Source: Saccharospirillum salsuginis (GTDB taxonomy: Bacteria > Pseudomonadota > Gammaproteobacteria > Pseudomonadales > Natronospirillaceae). Taken from it: DNA of 64,000 nt. The position numbers and the translations under genes were made by a program. The stretch covers positions 62,001 through 126,000 of the forward strand of contig NZ_BMXR01000006.1 in assembly GCF_014651855.1 (NCBI RefSeq), written 5' to 3'. The notes below the pieces were generated by a model. That model was not told where the DNA came from and did not search any database. It worked only from the letters and a program-made list of their open reading frames with translations. Below are positions 1 through 9,620 of this stretch, in pieces (position 1 is the stretch's first letter; each line of letters begins with the position of its first letter).

Positions 1-50
1 CGAGTCGTCCGGTTGTCGATCGTCGGTCAACCAGGGCGTTTGTCATTCCA

Positions 51-881
51 TCACTCCGAATCCACCTCAATGCGAATGGTCGGATTGCGCGGCGGTTTGG
101 GTGCAGCCAATGATTGCTCACTGAGGCTCAGGTTATCGATGTACAGAACTGTGTCCTCATCGAATCCTGAGTTGGACCAGCCCAACAGGTACAGTTCATT
201 GAAGTAATTCTCGTCGTCCCCGCCGTAGTTGTTCAGGGCCGTTTCATCGGTCACCAAAGTGCCGTTTTTCCACATGCGCATTACACCGTCGTTGCTGTCT
301 GCAGACGACGGTACGCGGATGAAGGCTTCGATACGCACCCATTGTCCGCGGTCGTCGGCGGTCAGCACACCCACGCCCAAGTCGTCGGCCGGGGGGCGGG
401 CGGCTTGCTCGGTCCCGTTCCGGTACCGGTGCAGGAACAGGTTGGAGCCGCCGTCTCCATCGGGGTTCACCGACCAGTTCAGGTGAAATCCGGGGTCGGT
501 GTAGGGCGCGCGATAGATGGCGAGGAATTTGTTGTTGCTTGCTCCGGACTCGGTTCGGTGGGCGTAGTTCAACGGCACGTACAGGTCGTAGGCGATCCAG
601 AGTTCAGTGCGGTCGGGGAACGACAGGCGTTGTTCCGACCAGGCGTCCTCGCCGGTGGCGCCACCCTTGAACGTGAAGCGGAGGGCAAACTGCCCGGTGC
701 GGGCGCGCTCGTTGGTAACCGAGGTATAGATACTGGAGCCGTACTGGACGCCCGGTTCGGTGTGGTCGAGCGTACCGGATTCGAACCCGTCGGAAAAGAA
801 GGGAGCGGGCCAGGCGGGCAGTGCCATCAGTAACATCGTGGCCGGTGCGAAGAGGAGCTTGAATGCCTTGCATCGTGTCAT
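51..881 (-). CDS. Secreted polysaccharide-lyase-like / concanavalin-fold protein
   Basis: The protein is 276 aa from the ATG at 881, chosen because a typical signal peptide follows (basic MTRCKAFK, hydrophobic stretch, Ala-rich cleavage region near residue 26); a longer open frame upstream is antisense to nothing useful and lacks a leader. The mature part opens with FSDGFESG and continues as a beta-rich domain (LWIAYDLYVP, FHLNWSVNP, VLYIDNLSLS) resembling the heparin-lyase I / polysaccharide lyase jelly-roll family, which binds or cleaves acidic polysaccharides outside the cell. I cannot identify catalytic residues with confidence, so a carbohydrate-binding role is equally possible. It is transcribed in the same direction as the mgtE pair upstream, after a 98-bp gap. 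Confidence 0.7.
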   Translation of the reverse strand: MTRCKAFKLLFAPATMLLMALPAWPAPFFSDGFESGTLDHTEPGVQYGSSIYTSVTNERARTGQFALRFTFKGGATGEDAWSEQRLSFPDRTELWIAYDLYVPLNYAHRTESGASNNKFLAIYRAPYTDPGFHLNWSVNPDGDGGSNLFLHRYRNGTEQAARPPADDLGVGVLTADDRGQWVRIEAFIRVPSSADSNDGVMRMWKNGTLVTDETALNNYGGDDENYFNELYLLGWSNSGFDEDTVLYIDNLSLSEQSLAAPKPPRNPTIRIEVDSE

Positions 882-979
882 ACGGAGTCTCACTGTCGTC
901 CTTGTATCAGTCCGGATGCGATAAATTATCACACTGCGTTGCAACAGACTGTGCGGAAGCCCCGGTTTTAGAGGCATAG

Positions 980-2323
980 TCAGGTCATGGCATCGCTGAA
1001 TACAACCAGCATCAGGGTGGCGATCCCCAAAAAGGACAGGAACCCGGCAATGTCCGTAATGGTGGTCAGTATGATCGAGGATGACTGTGCGGGATCCTGG
1101 CCGAGCCGTTTGAGGACAATGGGGACCAGTGCCCCGGCCATTCCGGCGATGGTCATGGAAATAATTAACGACAGGGCCAGGACCAAAGCCAGGATCAGGT
1201 TTCGGCTCCAGACATACACCCCCAGTGCTGCGGTAATGGCAACGGCCAGGCCATTCAGGCAGCCCGCGGCCGCTTCTTTGAGCATGACGCGCGTCCAATG
1301 CCGTAAGGTGATCTCTCTCAACGTCAACCCTCTCATGGTGACGGCGAGTGCCTGCGCGCCGGTGTTTCCCGATTGGCCCGCCGCCACCGGCATCAATACC
1401 GCCAAAGCGGTGACTTGCGCGATCGTGCTTTCAAACAGGCCGACCACGGCCGCGGCCAGGAAGCCAGTCAACAGGTTGATCTGTAACCAGGGTTGGCGTT
1501 TGCGAACCGCGAACAGGCTGCTCGACAACGCCTGCTCGTCCCGACTGACTCCGACCATGGTCTGAATGTCGGCGGATATGTCCTCACGCAGTGTGTCGAT
1601 GGCATTGGGACCACGAATCACGCCCAGTAGACGCTGGTGAATATCGACCACCGGTATCGCATCCAAGCGGTGTTTTTCCAACAGGTCGGCCACTTCGTCT
1701 TTGGTGTCCAATGGCGATACAAACACTGGTGTGTCGGTGCCGATGTCACGCATAGTCTGTTCCGGTGCGGCCACGACCAGGGCTTCCAGGCCCACTTGAC
1801 CTTCCAGGCGCTGGCCGGAGTCGACGACGTACAGACGGCGTCGCGAGGTGGCCGGAAAATGTTTCAACTGCGCCAGCGCGGTCTCGACTGTGCTGTCACT
1901 GTTGAGCGTGATAACCCGAGTCTCCATCATTGCACCCGCGGAGTCGGAGGGGTAGGCCATGAGGTCACTCAATTCAGCACTCAGGTCGGGGGTCAACAAG
2001 GCTAAAAGCCGGCTTCGCTGTTCCGGGTCAAAGCGCTTCAGCAGAGCGGCGCAAAGTCCTGTATCCAGGGCTCTAAGCCATGGTACGGCCACTTCATCGG
2101 TAGCCCGTGAAAGCAAGTGTGACGCCATGGAAGGCGTCAGTTCGATCCAGACTCGGTTGCCGATCGGGGGGCTTTGCGTAGCCAGCAAAGCATAGGCTTC
2201 ATCCGGCGGCATCGACTCCAGCGCTCGGGCGGCCTCACGCGGATAGTCACGCAAATAGGATTGCGTCAGGACGGTGGCCGGTGCTGACGGTTCTTTCGAG
2301 GAATGCAACGGGGTGTTGGTCAT
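980..2323 (-). CDS. mgtE: Magnesium transporter MgtE
   Basis: 447 aa. The order is that of MgtE: N-terminal superhelical domain (about residues 20-135), paired CBS domains (about 145-265), then a five-helix membrane domain (about 290-447) containing the QSGNTGAQ signature and the TDIAGF motif whose aspartate binds Mg2+ in the pore of characterised MgtE. The family imports Mg2+ through the inner membrane and is gated shut by cytosolic Mg2+ on the N and CBS domains. The ATG at 2323 overlaps the TGA of the upstream gene (ATGA), so the two are translationally coupled and probably produced together. The start was preferred over an upstream in-frame codon that would lie inside that gene. Confidence 0.93.
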   Translation of the reverse strand: MTNTPLHSSKEPSAPATVLTQSYLRDYPREAARALESMPPDEAYALLATQSPPIGNRVWIELTPSMASHLLSRATDEVAVPWLRALDTGLCAALLKRFDPEQRSRLLALLTPDLSAELSDLMAYPSDSAGAMMETRVITLNSDSTVETALAQLKHFPATSRRRLYVVDSGQRLEGQVGLEALVVAAPEQTMRDIGTDTPVFVSPLDTKDEVADLLEKHRLDAIPVVDIHQRLLGVIRGPNAIDTLREDISADIQTMVGVSRDEQALSSSLFAVRKRQPWLQINLLTGFLAAAVVGLFESTIAQVTALAVLMPVAAGQSGNTGAQALAVTMRGLTLREITLRHWTRVMLKEAAAGCLNGLAVAITAALGVYVWSRNLILALVLALSLIISMTIAGMAGALVPIVLKRLGQDPAQSSSIILTTITDIAGFLSFLGIATLMLVVFSDAMT

Positions 2324-3171
2324 AAACGTGGCTCGGCGGGGGCGGATGGTGCCGAAGCCACCAGAGTCAGCAACGCGACCAAACACTCGGCGTAAAGCGG
2401 CCCCACAGTGCTCAGGGTGTCAGTGGATGCCGATGGTGAGGAGGCTGGCGCTCGTTCCGTCTGTGCCAATGCGCATCTGAGATCATGGTGTCGCAGCACT
2501 CCGACCGCTACCCGATATCGATCCAACACGACCAGAGTGCTGTGAACGGTCCAGAGTGGATGTGTCAGTGCGGCGGAAAGTTTCATTCGGCCTGGCAGGG
2601 TCGGGCAAGGGGAAATTGCCAGTTGACCAAGGCCGACGTCCGCTGGAGCTGTGAGTAGACGTCTCGCACTCACCAGCCCGATGGGTTGGCCCGCATCGTT
2701 CACGACAGGAAGGGCATCGCTGTCCAATTCGGAATCGGCACGCGTCAGCCGAGCCAGCGCATCGGCGGCATTGATGGACGCCGGCATCATCAGCGTGTCG
2801 GCGATCATCCAGGCGCCAACGGTGTCTTCCGGGTAGGACAGCAGAAATCGATACAAAACCGTACGTCGTTCGGGCAGGTTTTTGAGCATCCCGATCCGTA
2901 CCGAATTCGACAGGCACCTTAGAATGGCAACGGCCTTGCGGGCATCGATAGACGACAACACAGTCAGAGACAACTCGTCAGGAATCGCCTGCAGCAGCCG
3001 AGCGGCCAAGGCCGGCACAAGATGTTCAAACAGTCGTTGGGCCTGTCTCAACGGCAGGTTTTGAAGGAGGTCGGTGGCGAGATCAACAGGGTGTCGCTCC
3101 AGTTCCCGCGCTGCGGCATCGGGATGGGTGCGGACGTAGGTGTTGATCAAGTTCAGTTCACTGTGTTTCAT
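2320..3171 (-). CDS. MgtE-like cytosolic protein (N domain plus CBS pair, no membrane domain)
   Basis: 283 aa beginning after an AAGGA ribosome site. Residues about 10-130 repeat the MgtE N-terminal superhelix (NLPLRQAQRLFEHL, SIDARKAVAILRCL) and about 130-250 a degenerate CBS pair (DALPVVNDAGQPIGLVSARR, LVVLDRYRVAVGVLRHHDLR). The chain then ends in a Ser/Pro/Ala-rich tail with one short hydrophobic stretch instead of the channel domain. It therefore looks like the regulatory half of MgtE encoded separately, directly upstream of and overlapping a complete mgtE. MgtE is a homodimer, so this protein may join or regulate the dimer; that is inference. No frameshift connects it to a membrane domain. 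Confidence 0.85.
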   Translation of the reverse strand: MKHSELNLINTYVRTHPDAAARELERHPVDLATDLLQNLPLRQAQRLFEHLVPALAARLLQAIPDELSLTVLSSIDARKAVAILRCLSNSVRIGMLKNLPERRTVLYRFLLSYPEDTVGAWMIADTLMMPASINAADALARLTRADSELDSDALPVVNDAGQPIGLVSARRLLTAPADVGLGQLAISPCPTLPGRMKLSAALTHPLWTVHSTLVVLDRYRVAVGVLRHHDLRCALAQTERAPASSPSASTDTLSTVGPLYAECLVALLTLVASAPSAPAEPRL

Positions 3172-3215
3172 CCGGTCCTTCCCCCGTATGAGGACGCCAA
3201 CTTGTTGTCGGGGTA

Positions 3216-4070
3216 CTAGGGTTGTTCGTCCGGCTCGGGAGTGTCGGGCTCGAACTGGCTGATGTGTTTGTGGAAGACATGGGCCGGCACAATCGCCCGG
3301 CCCGTGTCCGTATCGACGACAAACGCCGTGCGGGAAATGTCCAGCAGGGTTCCTTTAACGCCGGCCAGCGTCAGTGTCTGCCCGACACGATAATGGTTGC
3401 GGGCATCGATCGCGCCGATCACATTGGCCATGTACTGACGGGCACCCAGTCCGAAAGCCAATGCGGCGCCGAACAACAGAACGCCGATGATGACAATCAG
3501 AACGGTCGTGAAAAAAGCGACGTTGATTCCGAATTGCTCGACACCGATGACCACGGCCATAACGACCGTCGCGCTTTGTGCGACCCGGGGTAAGACCGAG
3601 GCTTCGGTGGCGTTTCGGGTGGTCGTGGCGGCCTCGACCAATGAGCGAACCAGGACGCTGAGCGCCAGACCGGCGAAGATCAGCAGCAAGCCGGTAAAGA
3701 GTCGTGGCAGGTAGGACAGCATGACCGTGGAGAACTCGCTGAAAAGTCGCCACTCCAGAATGCTGGCCGCGATGGCCACAAAGAACAGAATGATAACCCA
3801 GTAGATCGTATTGACCGCCCAAAGCCCCAGCAACCGAAACCGTGGCGTCGCAATCTCGTATCGGGCGAGAAAACGAGGCAGAAAGGCGTCAATCGCATGG
3901 ACAAACCGGCGTGCGATCAGTCGGACCAGCCGTGCGATCAACCAACCAAAGATCAGAAGCAGGAGTGCCGCGATCAATTGGGGTAGATAACCCAGTGCGA
4001 GTGCCAGGGCGTGCTGGAGCGATTCGTACAGCGTTTCGTTCCAGTCCAACCGGGGTGTTGAATTCGCCAT
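3216..4070 (-). CDS. MscS-type mechanosensitive channel family protein
   Basis: 284 aa from the ATG at 4070, which is preceded by AGGTGA at good spacing; an upstream in-frame start would add 26 polar residues and has no such site. About five hydrophobic helices (residues 20-45, 75-100, 110-140, 155-180, 190-215) are followed by a glycine/alanine-rich pore-like segment (FGAALAFGLGARQYMANVIGA) and a small beta domain (VGQTLTLAGVKGTLLDIS) typical of MscS-like proteins. Such channels open when the membrane stretches on osmotic downshock, which suits an osmolyte-using cell. It follows the mgtE genes on the same strand but has its own 270-bp upstream region shared with a divergent diguanylate cyclase. 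Confidence 0.85.
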   Translation of the reverse strand: MANSTPRLDWNETLYESLQHALALALGYLPQLIAALLLLIFGWLIARLVRLIARRFVHAIDAFLPRFLARYEIATPRFRLLGLWAVNTIYWVIILFFVAIAASILEWRLFSEFSTVMLSYLPRLFTGLLLIFAGLALSVLVRSLVEAATTTRNATEASVLPRVAQSATVVMAVVIGVEQFGINVAFFTTVLIVIIGVLLFGAALAFGLGARQYMANVIGAIDARNHYRVGQTLTLAGVKGTLLDISRTAFVVDTDTGRAIVPAHVFHKHISQFEPDTPEPDEQP

Positions 4071-4341
4071 TTGGATCACCTCACTGTGCCCCTGTGGCAT
4101 ACCCTTTCCGTTGCGGTGATTTCCTTGGTGATGCGAAATGACACCCACGCCGGGTAGTTAAGTCCATGGCGGCCGACTCTACAACCTGATTGTGCTAAAA
4201 ACCGGTAATGAGGCCGGATCGAAGGCAAGCCCATGCCGGGATATGGGCTGCCTCTCGGCACAGCAGGGATGGCGGACACCGCCGAGTTGCCTCGCCCTCG
4301 GAGGTTGATACTATGAACCAACAGTGTAAGCGAATCATACC

Positions 4342-5430
4342 ATGACGGATTGGTTTCCCTGGCTGACCTGGCGGCCCGATACGACAGAGCAAGCGTTTCG
4401 AGACTCCTTCATTCGACGAATGCGGACACCCACGAACTGGTCCATTGCATTGGCAACCGTGGTTGGGTTGAGCTTTATTCTCTATGCCATGTGGACGGGT
4501 GATGACTGGCAGTCCACCAGTAATATATATCGCGTGTCGATGATTGCCGTCATGGTTGGCTTTTTACTGATCGGGACACGCCTGGGCGATCCGACCTGGA
4601 TGATGAGCCTATACGCGACAACCCTAATCGTCATCACACTGGCTGGCCTGATGTTTCTAGCCTCAGCCCGTCGTTACGGAGCATTGACCGAGGGTGGTCC
4701 GATGGTGGTGGCCATGCTGTGCGGTATTCTGCCGGTGCTGCATCTGGGGCACAAACTGATGATTTGGTTGCTATTGGCGGTCTTTGTCGGGGTCATTACG
4801 CAGCAACCGGGAATTGAAACCGGTTGGACTCTGTTTTATTACGCGGTCACGGTCAGCGTCCTGTCTGTCTACCAATGGCAGATGGACCGGCTCATGCGCA
4901 TTCAGTATCTGGCGGAATCGCTTGAGCGGGAAAAAGCCGAAACCGACCATCTCACCGGAACGTTAAACCGCTATTCGTTCGAAGCCCGGTTGTCCGAGCG
5001 CTTGACTACGCTGGAGCCCGGAGAAGGCGTCGCGCTGGCCATGGTGGATATCGACTTCTTCAAGCAATTCAACGATCACTATGGCCACCTGGAAGGCGAT
5101 CGGGCCTTGGTTCGTATAGCCAAATCGCTGGATCAGACACCCGCCGACCTGGTGGTGCGCTTCGGCGGCGAGGAATTTGTGGTGCTGTCTTTCTTCACGG
5201 ACCGGCCTCCGGCCTGGGTGTCTGACTTGCACGAAACCGTCTCCGCCCTGGGTCTGGTCCATGAAGCGTCCCCTCTGGGTACATTAACGATATCGGTCGG
5301 GGTGGCGTGTTTTGTGAGCCAAGGGAAGAGCGATCGTGCAACGGTTAAGTCTCTGCTGACCGCGGCTGATCATCAGCTTTACCAGGTGAAAGCGAACGGC
5401 CGCAACCAGACCCGTTATGTTGATCTGTAG
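4342..5430 (+). CDS. Membrane-anchored GGDEF diguanylate cyclase
   Basis: 362 aa. The N-terminal half has five to six hydrophobic helices (about residues 30-190) without a recognisable periplasmic sensor, then a short linker helix and a GGDEF domain (about 200-358). The active-site loop is intact as RFGGEEF, with the metal-binding MVDIDFFKQFNDHYGH segment and the DHLTGTLNRY entry motif, so synthesis of c-di-GMP from two GTP is expected. The RxxD product-inhibition site that usually lies five residues before the loop is TPAD here, so feedback inhibition at that site should be absent. It is a single-gene unit, divergent from the MscS-like gene. Confidence 0.92.
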   Translation: MTDWFPWLTWRPDTTEQAFRDSFIRRMRTPTNWSIALATVVGLSFILYAMWTGDDWQSTSNIYRVSMIAVMVGFLLIGTRLGDPTWMMSLYATTLIVITLAGLMFLASARRYGALTEGGPMVVAMLCGILPVLHLGHKLMIWLLLAVFVGVITQQPGIETGWTLFYYAVTVSVLSVYQWQMDRLMRIQYLAESLEREKAETDHLTGTLNRYSFEARLSERLTTLEPGEGVALAMVDIDFFKQFNDHYGHLEGDRALVRIAKSLDQTPADLVVRFGGEEFVVLSFFTDRPPAWVSDLHETVSALGLVHEASPLGTLTISVGVACFVSQGKSDRATVKSLLTAADHQLYQVKANGRNQTRYVDL

Positions 5431-5551
5431 GGAATCCAATGCATCGGGCATATCGGTAGCGGCTTAAACACCGTGACGATCGGCCGGCTTGATTCAGCCT
5501 GAATCTCCCCCATCCAGAAGCTGAACCTCAATCGCAGACCCGATTCCTGTT

Positions 5552-6541
5552 ATGACCCGTTATTCTTTACTCGACCTCGCCCCCGTCAACGAAGGCAGCA
5601 CCCCACGCGAGGCCCTGCTCAACGCCCGCGCACTCGCCCAAAAAGCCGAACAGCTGGGCTTCACGCGCTTCTGGATGGCGGAACATCACAACATGCCCGG
5701 CATCGCCAGTGCGGCGACAGCGGTGGCGCTGGGTTTTGTGGCGGAAGGCACGGAGCGGATTCGCATCGGTGCGGGCGGTGTGATGTTGCCGAACCATGCG
5801 CCGCTGACCGTGGCGGAACAGTTCGGGACCCTGGCCTCTGTGTACCCCGACCGGATTGATTTGGGGCTGGGACGCGCCCCGGGGACGGACGGGGCGACCG
5901 TGCAGGCATTGCGACGCGACCCGATGACGGCGGCCGATCGGTTCCCGGACGATGTGTTTGAATTGCTGGAGTATTTCGAGCCGGTCCAACCCGGGCAGCG
6001 GGTTCAGGCCGTACCGGGCGCCGGCCTGCGGGTACCGGTCTGGCTGCTGGGGTCGAGTCTGTTCAGTGCGCGCCTGGCGGCGCACATGGGGCTGCCCTTT
6101 GCCTTTGCCTCGCATTTCGCGCCCGACTACCTGGGTCGCGCGCTGACCCTGTACCGTCAGGAGTTCCAACCTTCAGTCTATCTGGAACGCCCTTACAGCA
6201 TGGCGGCGGTGAACCTGTTCGCGGCTGATACCGAAGCCGAAGCGCGTCGGCTGCGCACCTCGGTGGAACAGCAATTTCTGGCGTTGCGTCGGGGGACGCC
6301 CGGGCCTTTGAAACCACCGGTGGAGCCCGACCAGGTCTGTGGTCCCTTGGAACGGGCGCAACTGGAGCAGACGCTGGTCGAATCCGCGACCGGCACGCCC
6401 GAGCAGGTCGAGCTCTGGCTGGCCGCTTTCGTGGAGCGAACCGGTGTCGATGAGATCATCTTCACTTGCCAGCTGTTCGACCAACCGGCCCGCTATCGGG
6501 CGCTGGAAATCGGCGCCGGGGCGATGGCTCGGTTGGTGTAA
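5552..6541 (+). CDS. LLM-class flavin-dependent oxidoreductase (MsnO8/YhbW type)
   Basis: 329 aa, full length for the single-subunit luciferase-like monooxygenase family. The N-terminal segment ([20 protein letters not shown]), the [22 protein letters not shown] block and [11 protein letters not shown] are the family hallmarks; these TIM-barrel proteins bind reduced flavin and oxidise small organic substrates. The substrate cannot be read from the sequence. Its stop codon lies one base from that of the convergent ybiT gene, so no terminator separates them. Confidence 0.88.
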   Translation: MTRYSLLDLAPVNEGSTPREALLNARALAQKAEQLGFTRFWMAEHHNMPGIASAATAVALGFVAEGTERIRIGAGGVMLPNHAPLTVAEQFGTLASVYPDRIDLGLGRAPGTDGATVQALRRDPMTAADRFPDDVFELLEYFEPVQPGQRVQAVPGAGLRVPVWLLGSSLFSARLAAHMGLPFAFASHFAPDYLGRALTLYRQEFQPSVYLERPYSMAAVNLFAADTEAEARRLRTSVEQQFLALRRGTPGPLKPPVEPDQVCGPLERAQLEQTLVESATGTPEQVELWLAAFVERTGVDEIIFTCQLFDQPARYRALEIGAGAMARLV

Positions 6542-6542
6542 C

Positions 6543-8132
6543 TTACACGAACCCCTGACTGCGTAAATAATCCTCATAGTTCCCGCTGAAATCGACGATG
6601 CCGTTCGGGCTCATGTCGATGATCCGGGTCGCCAGCGACGACACGAACTCGCGGTCGTGGCTGACGAAGATCAGGGTGCCGGGGTAGTTTTCCAGCGCGA
6701 GGTTCAGCGCCTCGATGGATTCCATATCCAGGTGGTTGGTCGGTTCGTCCATCAGCATGACGTTGGGTTTGATCAGCGTCAGTTTGCCGAACAACAGACG
6801 ACCCTGTTCGCCACCGGAAACCACCTTGACCGATTTTTCGATCTCGTCGCCGGAAAACAACATCCGACCCAGGGCGCCGCGCACCATTTGTTCGCCTTCC
6901 TTCGTCCATTGCGACATCCAGTCGATCAGGGTCGCGTCGTCGGCGAAGTCGTCGGTGTGATCCTGGGCGAAGTAGCCGACCTCGGCGCTGTCCGTCCACT
7001 TCACCTCGCCCGCTTGCGGCGTCAGTTTTTCGGCCATGCAGTTCAGCAGCGTGGTTTTGCCGATGCCGTTGGGTCCGATGATGGCGATGCGTTCCCCCGC
7101 CTCCACCTTGAGACTCAACCGATCGAACAGTGGCGCGTCGTCGTTGTAGCCAAAGGTGAGATCGGTCAGCGTCACCGCCTGGCGGTGCAGCTTTTTCTTC
7201 TGCTCGAAGCGGATATAGGGGCTGACCCGGCTGGACGGCTTCACTTCCTCGAGCTGAATCTTGTCGATCTGGCGAGCGCGGGAGGTGGCCTGCTTGGCCT
7301 TGGAGGCGTTGGCCGAGAAGCGGCTGACGAACTGCTGCAGTTCGGCGATCTGCGCTTTTTTCTTGGCGTTCTCGTTGAGCAGGCGTTCGCGCGCCTGGGT
7401 GGCGGCGGTCATGTATTCATCGTAATTGCCGGGGAATAGCCGCAGTTCGCCGTAATCCAGATCCGCCATGTGGGTGCAGACGCTGTTCAGGAAGTGACGG
7501 TCGTGCGAAATGATGATCATGGTGCTGTTGCGGGCGACCAAAATGCCTTCCAGCCAGCGGATGGTATTGATGTCCAGGTGGTTGGTCGGTTCGTCGAGCA
7601 ACAGGACATCCGGGTCGGAGAACAACGCCTGGGCGAGCAGGACGCGCAGCTTCCAGCCAGGGGCCAGCGCGCTCATCGGGCCGTTGTGCTGTTCCAGCGG
7701 AATATCCAGGCCAAGCAGCAGTTCGCCGGCCCGGGCGTCGGCCGTGTAGCCGTCCATCTCGGCGAAGGCCACTTCCAGTTCGGCGACGGCCATGCCGTCT
7801 TCCTCGCTCATTTCCGGCAGGGAATAGATGCGGTCCCGTTCGGCCTTGACCCGTGCCAGTTCGCTGTTGCCCATAATGACGGTGTCGATGACCGTCGAGT
7901 CTTCGAAGGCGAACTGGTCCTGGTGCAGCTTACCCAGCAGCGTTCCGGGTTCGAGCATGACCTGGCCATTGGTCGGCTCGAGGTCACCGCCCAGGATTTT
8001 CATGAACGTGGACTTGCCACAGCCGTTGGCGCCGATCAGACCGTAGCGGTTGCCACGGCCGAATTTGACGGAGACGTCTTCAAACAGGGGCTTCGCCCCG
8101 AACTGCATGGTGATGTTGGCCGTTGAAATCAA
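6543..8132 (-). CDS. ybiT: ABC-F family ribosome-associated ATPase YbiT
   Basis: 529 aa with two ABC cassettes and no membrane domain. Walker A motifs are GANGCGKST and GPNGIGKTT, Walker B segments [11 protein letters not shown] and [11 protein letters not shown], and the second signature is VSGGEQGR; the first cassette carries the altered signature LAPGWKLR. The charged linker ([19 protein letters not shown]) between cassettes is the P-site tRNA-interaction motif of ABC-F proteins. Closely resembles E. coli YbiT over the full length, including the [15 protein letters not shown] and [11 protein letters not shown] ends. ABC-F proteins bind the ribosomal E site and relieve stalled translation; the specific role of YbiT is less certain. 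Confidence 0.95.
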   Translation of the reverse strand: MISTANITMQFGAKPLFEDVSVKFGRGNRYGLIGANGCGKSTFMKILGGDLEPTNGQVMLEPGTLLGKLHQDQFAFEDSTVIDTVIMGNSELARVKAERDRIYSLPEMSEEDGMAVAELEVAFAEMDGYTADARAGELLLGLDIPLEQHNGPMSALAPGWKLRVLLAQALFSDPDVLLLDEPTNHLDINTIRWLEGILVARNSTMIIISHDRHFLNSVCTHMADLDYGELRLFPGNYDEYMTAATQARERLLNENAKKKAQIAELQQFVSRFSANASKAKQATSRARQIDKIQLEEVKPSSRVSPYIRFEQKKKLHRQAVTLTDLTFGYNDDAPLFDRLSLKVEAGERIAIIGPNGIGKTTLLNCMAEKLTPQAGEVKWTDSAEVGYFAQDHTDDFADDATLIDWMSQWTKEGEQMVRGALGRMLFSGDEIEKSVKVVSGGEQGRLLFGKLTLIKPNVMLMDEPTNHLDMESIEALNLALENYPGTLIFVSHDREFVSSLATRIIDMSPNGIVDFSGNYEDYLRSQGFV

Positions 8133-8256
8133 AGGAGGGACTCATCTGTAGTGGGGTCGGCGCAGGGGCCGATTCGAAAAGGCAGGCATTGTACAGTTTT
8201 TAGACACGAAAAACAGAGCGGGACGCCGGTCTTCCGTTTAACACTGAACGGCTCGG

Positions 8257-9447
8257 TCAGGGGCTGCCGGGCGCCACCCGGGTCCGGTTCCGGCCGGCGT
8301 CCTTGGCGGCATAGAGCGCCGTGTCCGCGCGGTGGATGAGGCGGTCCAGCGACTGGTCCGGTTGCCATTCGGCCAGGCCGGCGCTGAAGGTCACCGGGCA
8401 CACCAGGTCGGTGCGCCGGTCCAGTGCGCTGCGCAGTTGTTGGTCCAGCACCAGGGCTTGATCGACGCCGCCGGGCACCATCAGCAGAAACTCCTCGCCG
8501 CCTAGACGCCCGGCATCGGCGTTCATGGTCGCACAAATATCCAGCATCAGATCCGACAGGGCCTTGAGAATGGCATCGCCGGTTTGGTGACCGTATTCAT
8601 CATTGATGCGTTTGAAATGGTCGATATCCGCGAGATACAGCGTGACCGGCAGGCGCTCCGACAGACGCTGTTCGACCACCTCCAGAATACTGTGGTGGTT
8701 GAGCAACTGGGTCAGGCTGTCGCGCCGGGCCAGTTCCCGCAATTGCTCGGCCAGTTCGTCGGCCCGTTGCAGTTCCTGCCGAAAGCGCCGCGAATGACCC
8801 AGGATCAATACACCGAGCGAGATCGAACTGAGCACATAGCTGATGATCAGATCGCCGAAGCGGTCCGACGGGTGTCGGTATTGAAAGATCCATTCCGGAA
8901 ATCGATGTTCGATCGCCAGCATGACGGCCGGCATCAGCACCAGCCCGCCCTGGGCGAGGCGCAGCACCGGATCGTTGCGCTGGTGCACGCCGACGCTGTA
9001 GGCCAGTGCAATGGTCGAGACCAGCAGGGTAGGTCCATGTGAGCCGGCGTTGAACACCCAGTTGGTGGGCAGGGCGATGAAGCTGAGAACAATCAGTACC
9101 CCGTTCGTGGTCAGTCGCAGACGGCCATGCCAGCGCCCCTGGTACCAGAGCCAGGCATGAACCGGCATCAGACCGGCGTAGATCCAGTCGAGGCGCGGAT
9201 CCGCGGTGCCGGCGATCACGTTGAACACCAGGGCGATGAACAAGAACGCTGTCGCGGTCAGGGCGAACAGCAGTTGTGCCTGACTGAGCGGGTCGGAATC
9301 CGGCCCGAGCAGGAGGGTGATGGCTCGGCGAAGGTGCGCGCGATGGCGTCGATCATCGGTTGGCACGGGTACTCCCAGGGCGCATACGGCGGCGATTGCG
9401 TCGGCAAGAGTCGGTCTGCCTGTCTTCACTATAGCCGATTGTTGCAT
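8257..9447 (-). CDS. Membrane-anchored GGDEF diguanylate cyclase
   Basis: 396 aa. A cytoplasmic N-terminus precedes about six hydrophobic helices (residues 55-225), a coiled linker (QRADELAEQLRELARRDSL) and a GGDEF domain from about 230. The catalytic loop reads RLGGEEF and the metal site is in YLADIDHFKRINDEYGHQ, so the enzyme should make c-di-GMP. As in the cyclase at 4.3 kb, the inhibitory RxxD position is not conserved (MNAD). The start at 9447 has only a weak ribosome site (CAGACGG), so it could begin further in. It lies between ybiT and a divergent metallo-hydrolase gene. Confidence 0.9.
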   Translation of the reverse strand: MQQSAIVKTGRPTLADAIAAVCALGVPVPTDDRRHRAHLRRAITLLLGPDSDPLSQAQLLFALTATAFLFIALVFNVIAGTADPRLDWIYAGLMPVHAWLWYQGRWHGRLRLTTNGVLIVLSFIALPTNWVFNAGSHGPTLLVSTIALAYSVGVHQRNDPVLRLAQGGLVLMPAVMLAIEHRFPEWIFQYRHPSDRFGDLIISYVLSSISLGVLILGHSRRFRQELQRADELAEQLRELARRDSLTQLLNHHSILEVVEQRLSERLPVTLYLADIDHFKRINDEYGHQTGDAILKALSDLMLDICATMNADAGRLGGEEFLLMVPGGVDQALVLDQQLRSALDRRTDLVCPVTFSAGLAEWQPDQSLDRLIHRADTALYAAKDAGRNRTRVAPGSP

Positions 9448-9517
9448 CCGTCTGGGTTGGTTTTCGGTATGGAGCGCTGTTCGATTAATTCGTTAAACAC
9501 GTCTGTTTTATTAAATG

Positions 9518-9547
9518 TTGACACGCCGAGAAGTCTCTGGCTAAACT
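9518..9547 (+). promoter_or_regulatory. Probable sigma-70 promoter for the metallo-hydrolase operon
   Basis: A perfect TTGACA box (9518-9523) is followed after 18 bases by TAAACT (9542-9547). Transcription would begin near 9554 and give a leader of roughly 65 bases before the ATG at 9621. The surrounding sequence is AT-rich compared with the flanking genes. Confidence 0.55.
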
Positions 9548-9620
9548 ATTTTCAGTGAACATCGATGATCACCTAAAGTAATCCGAACACAAACACTGAA
9601 ACCCACAAGAGACTGGTTCC

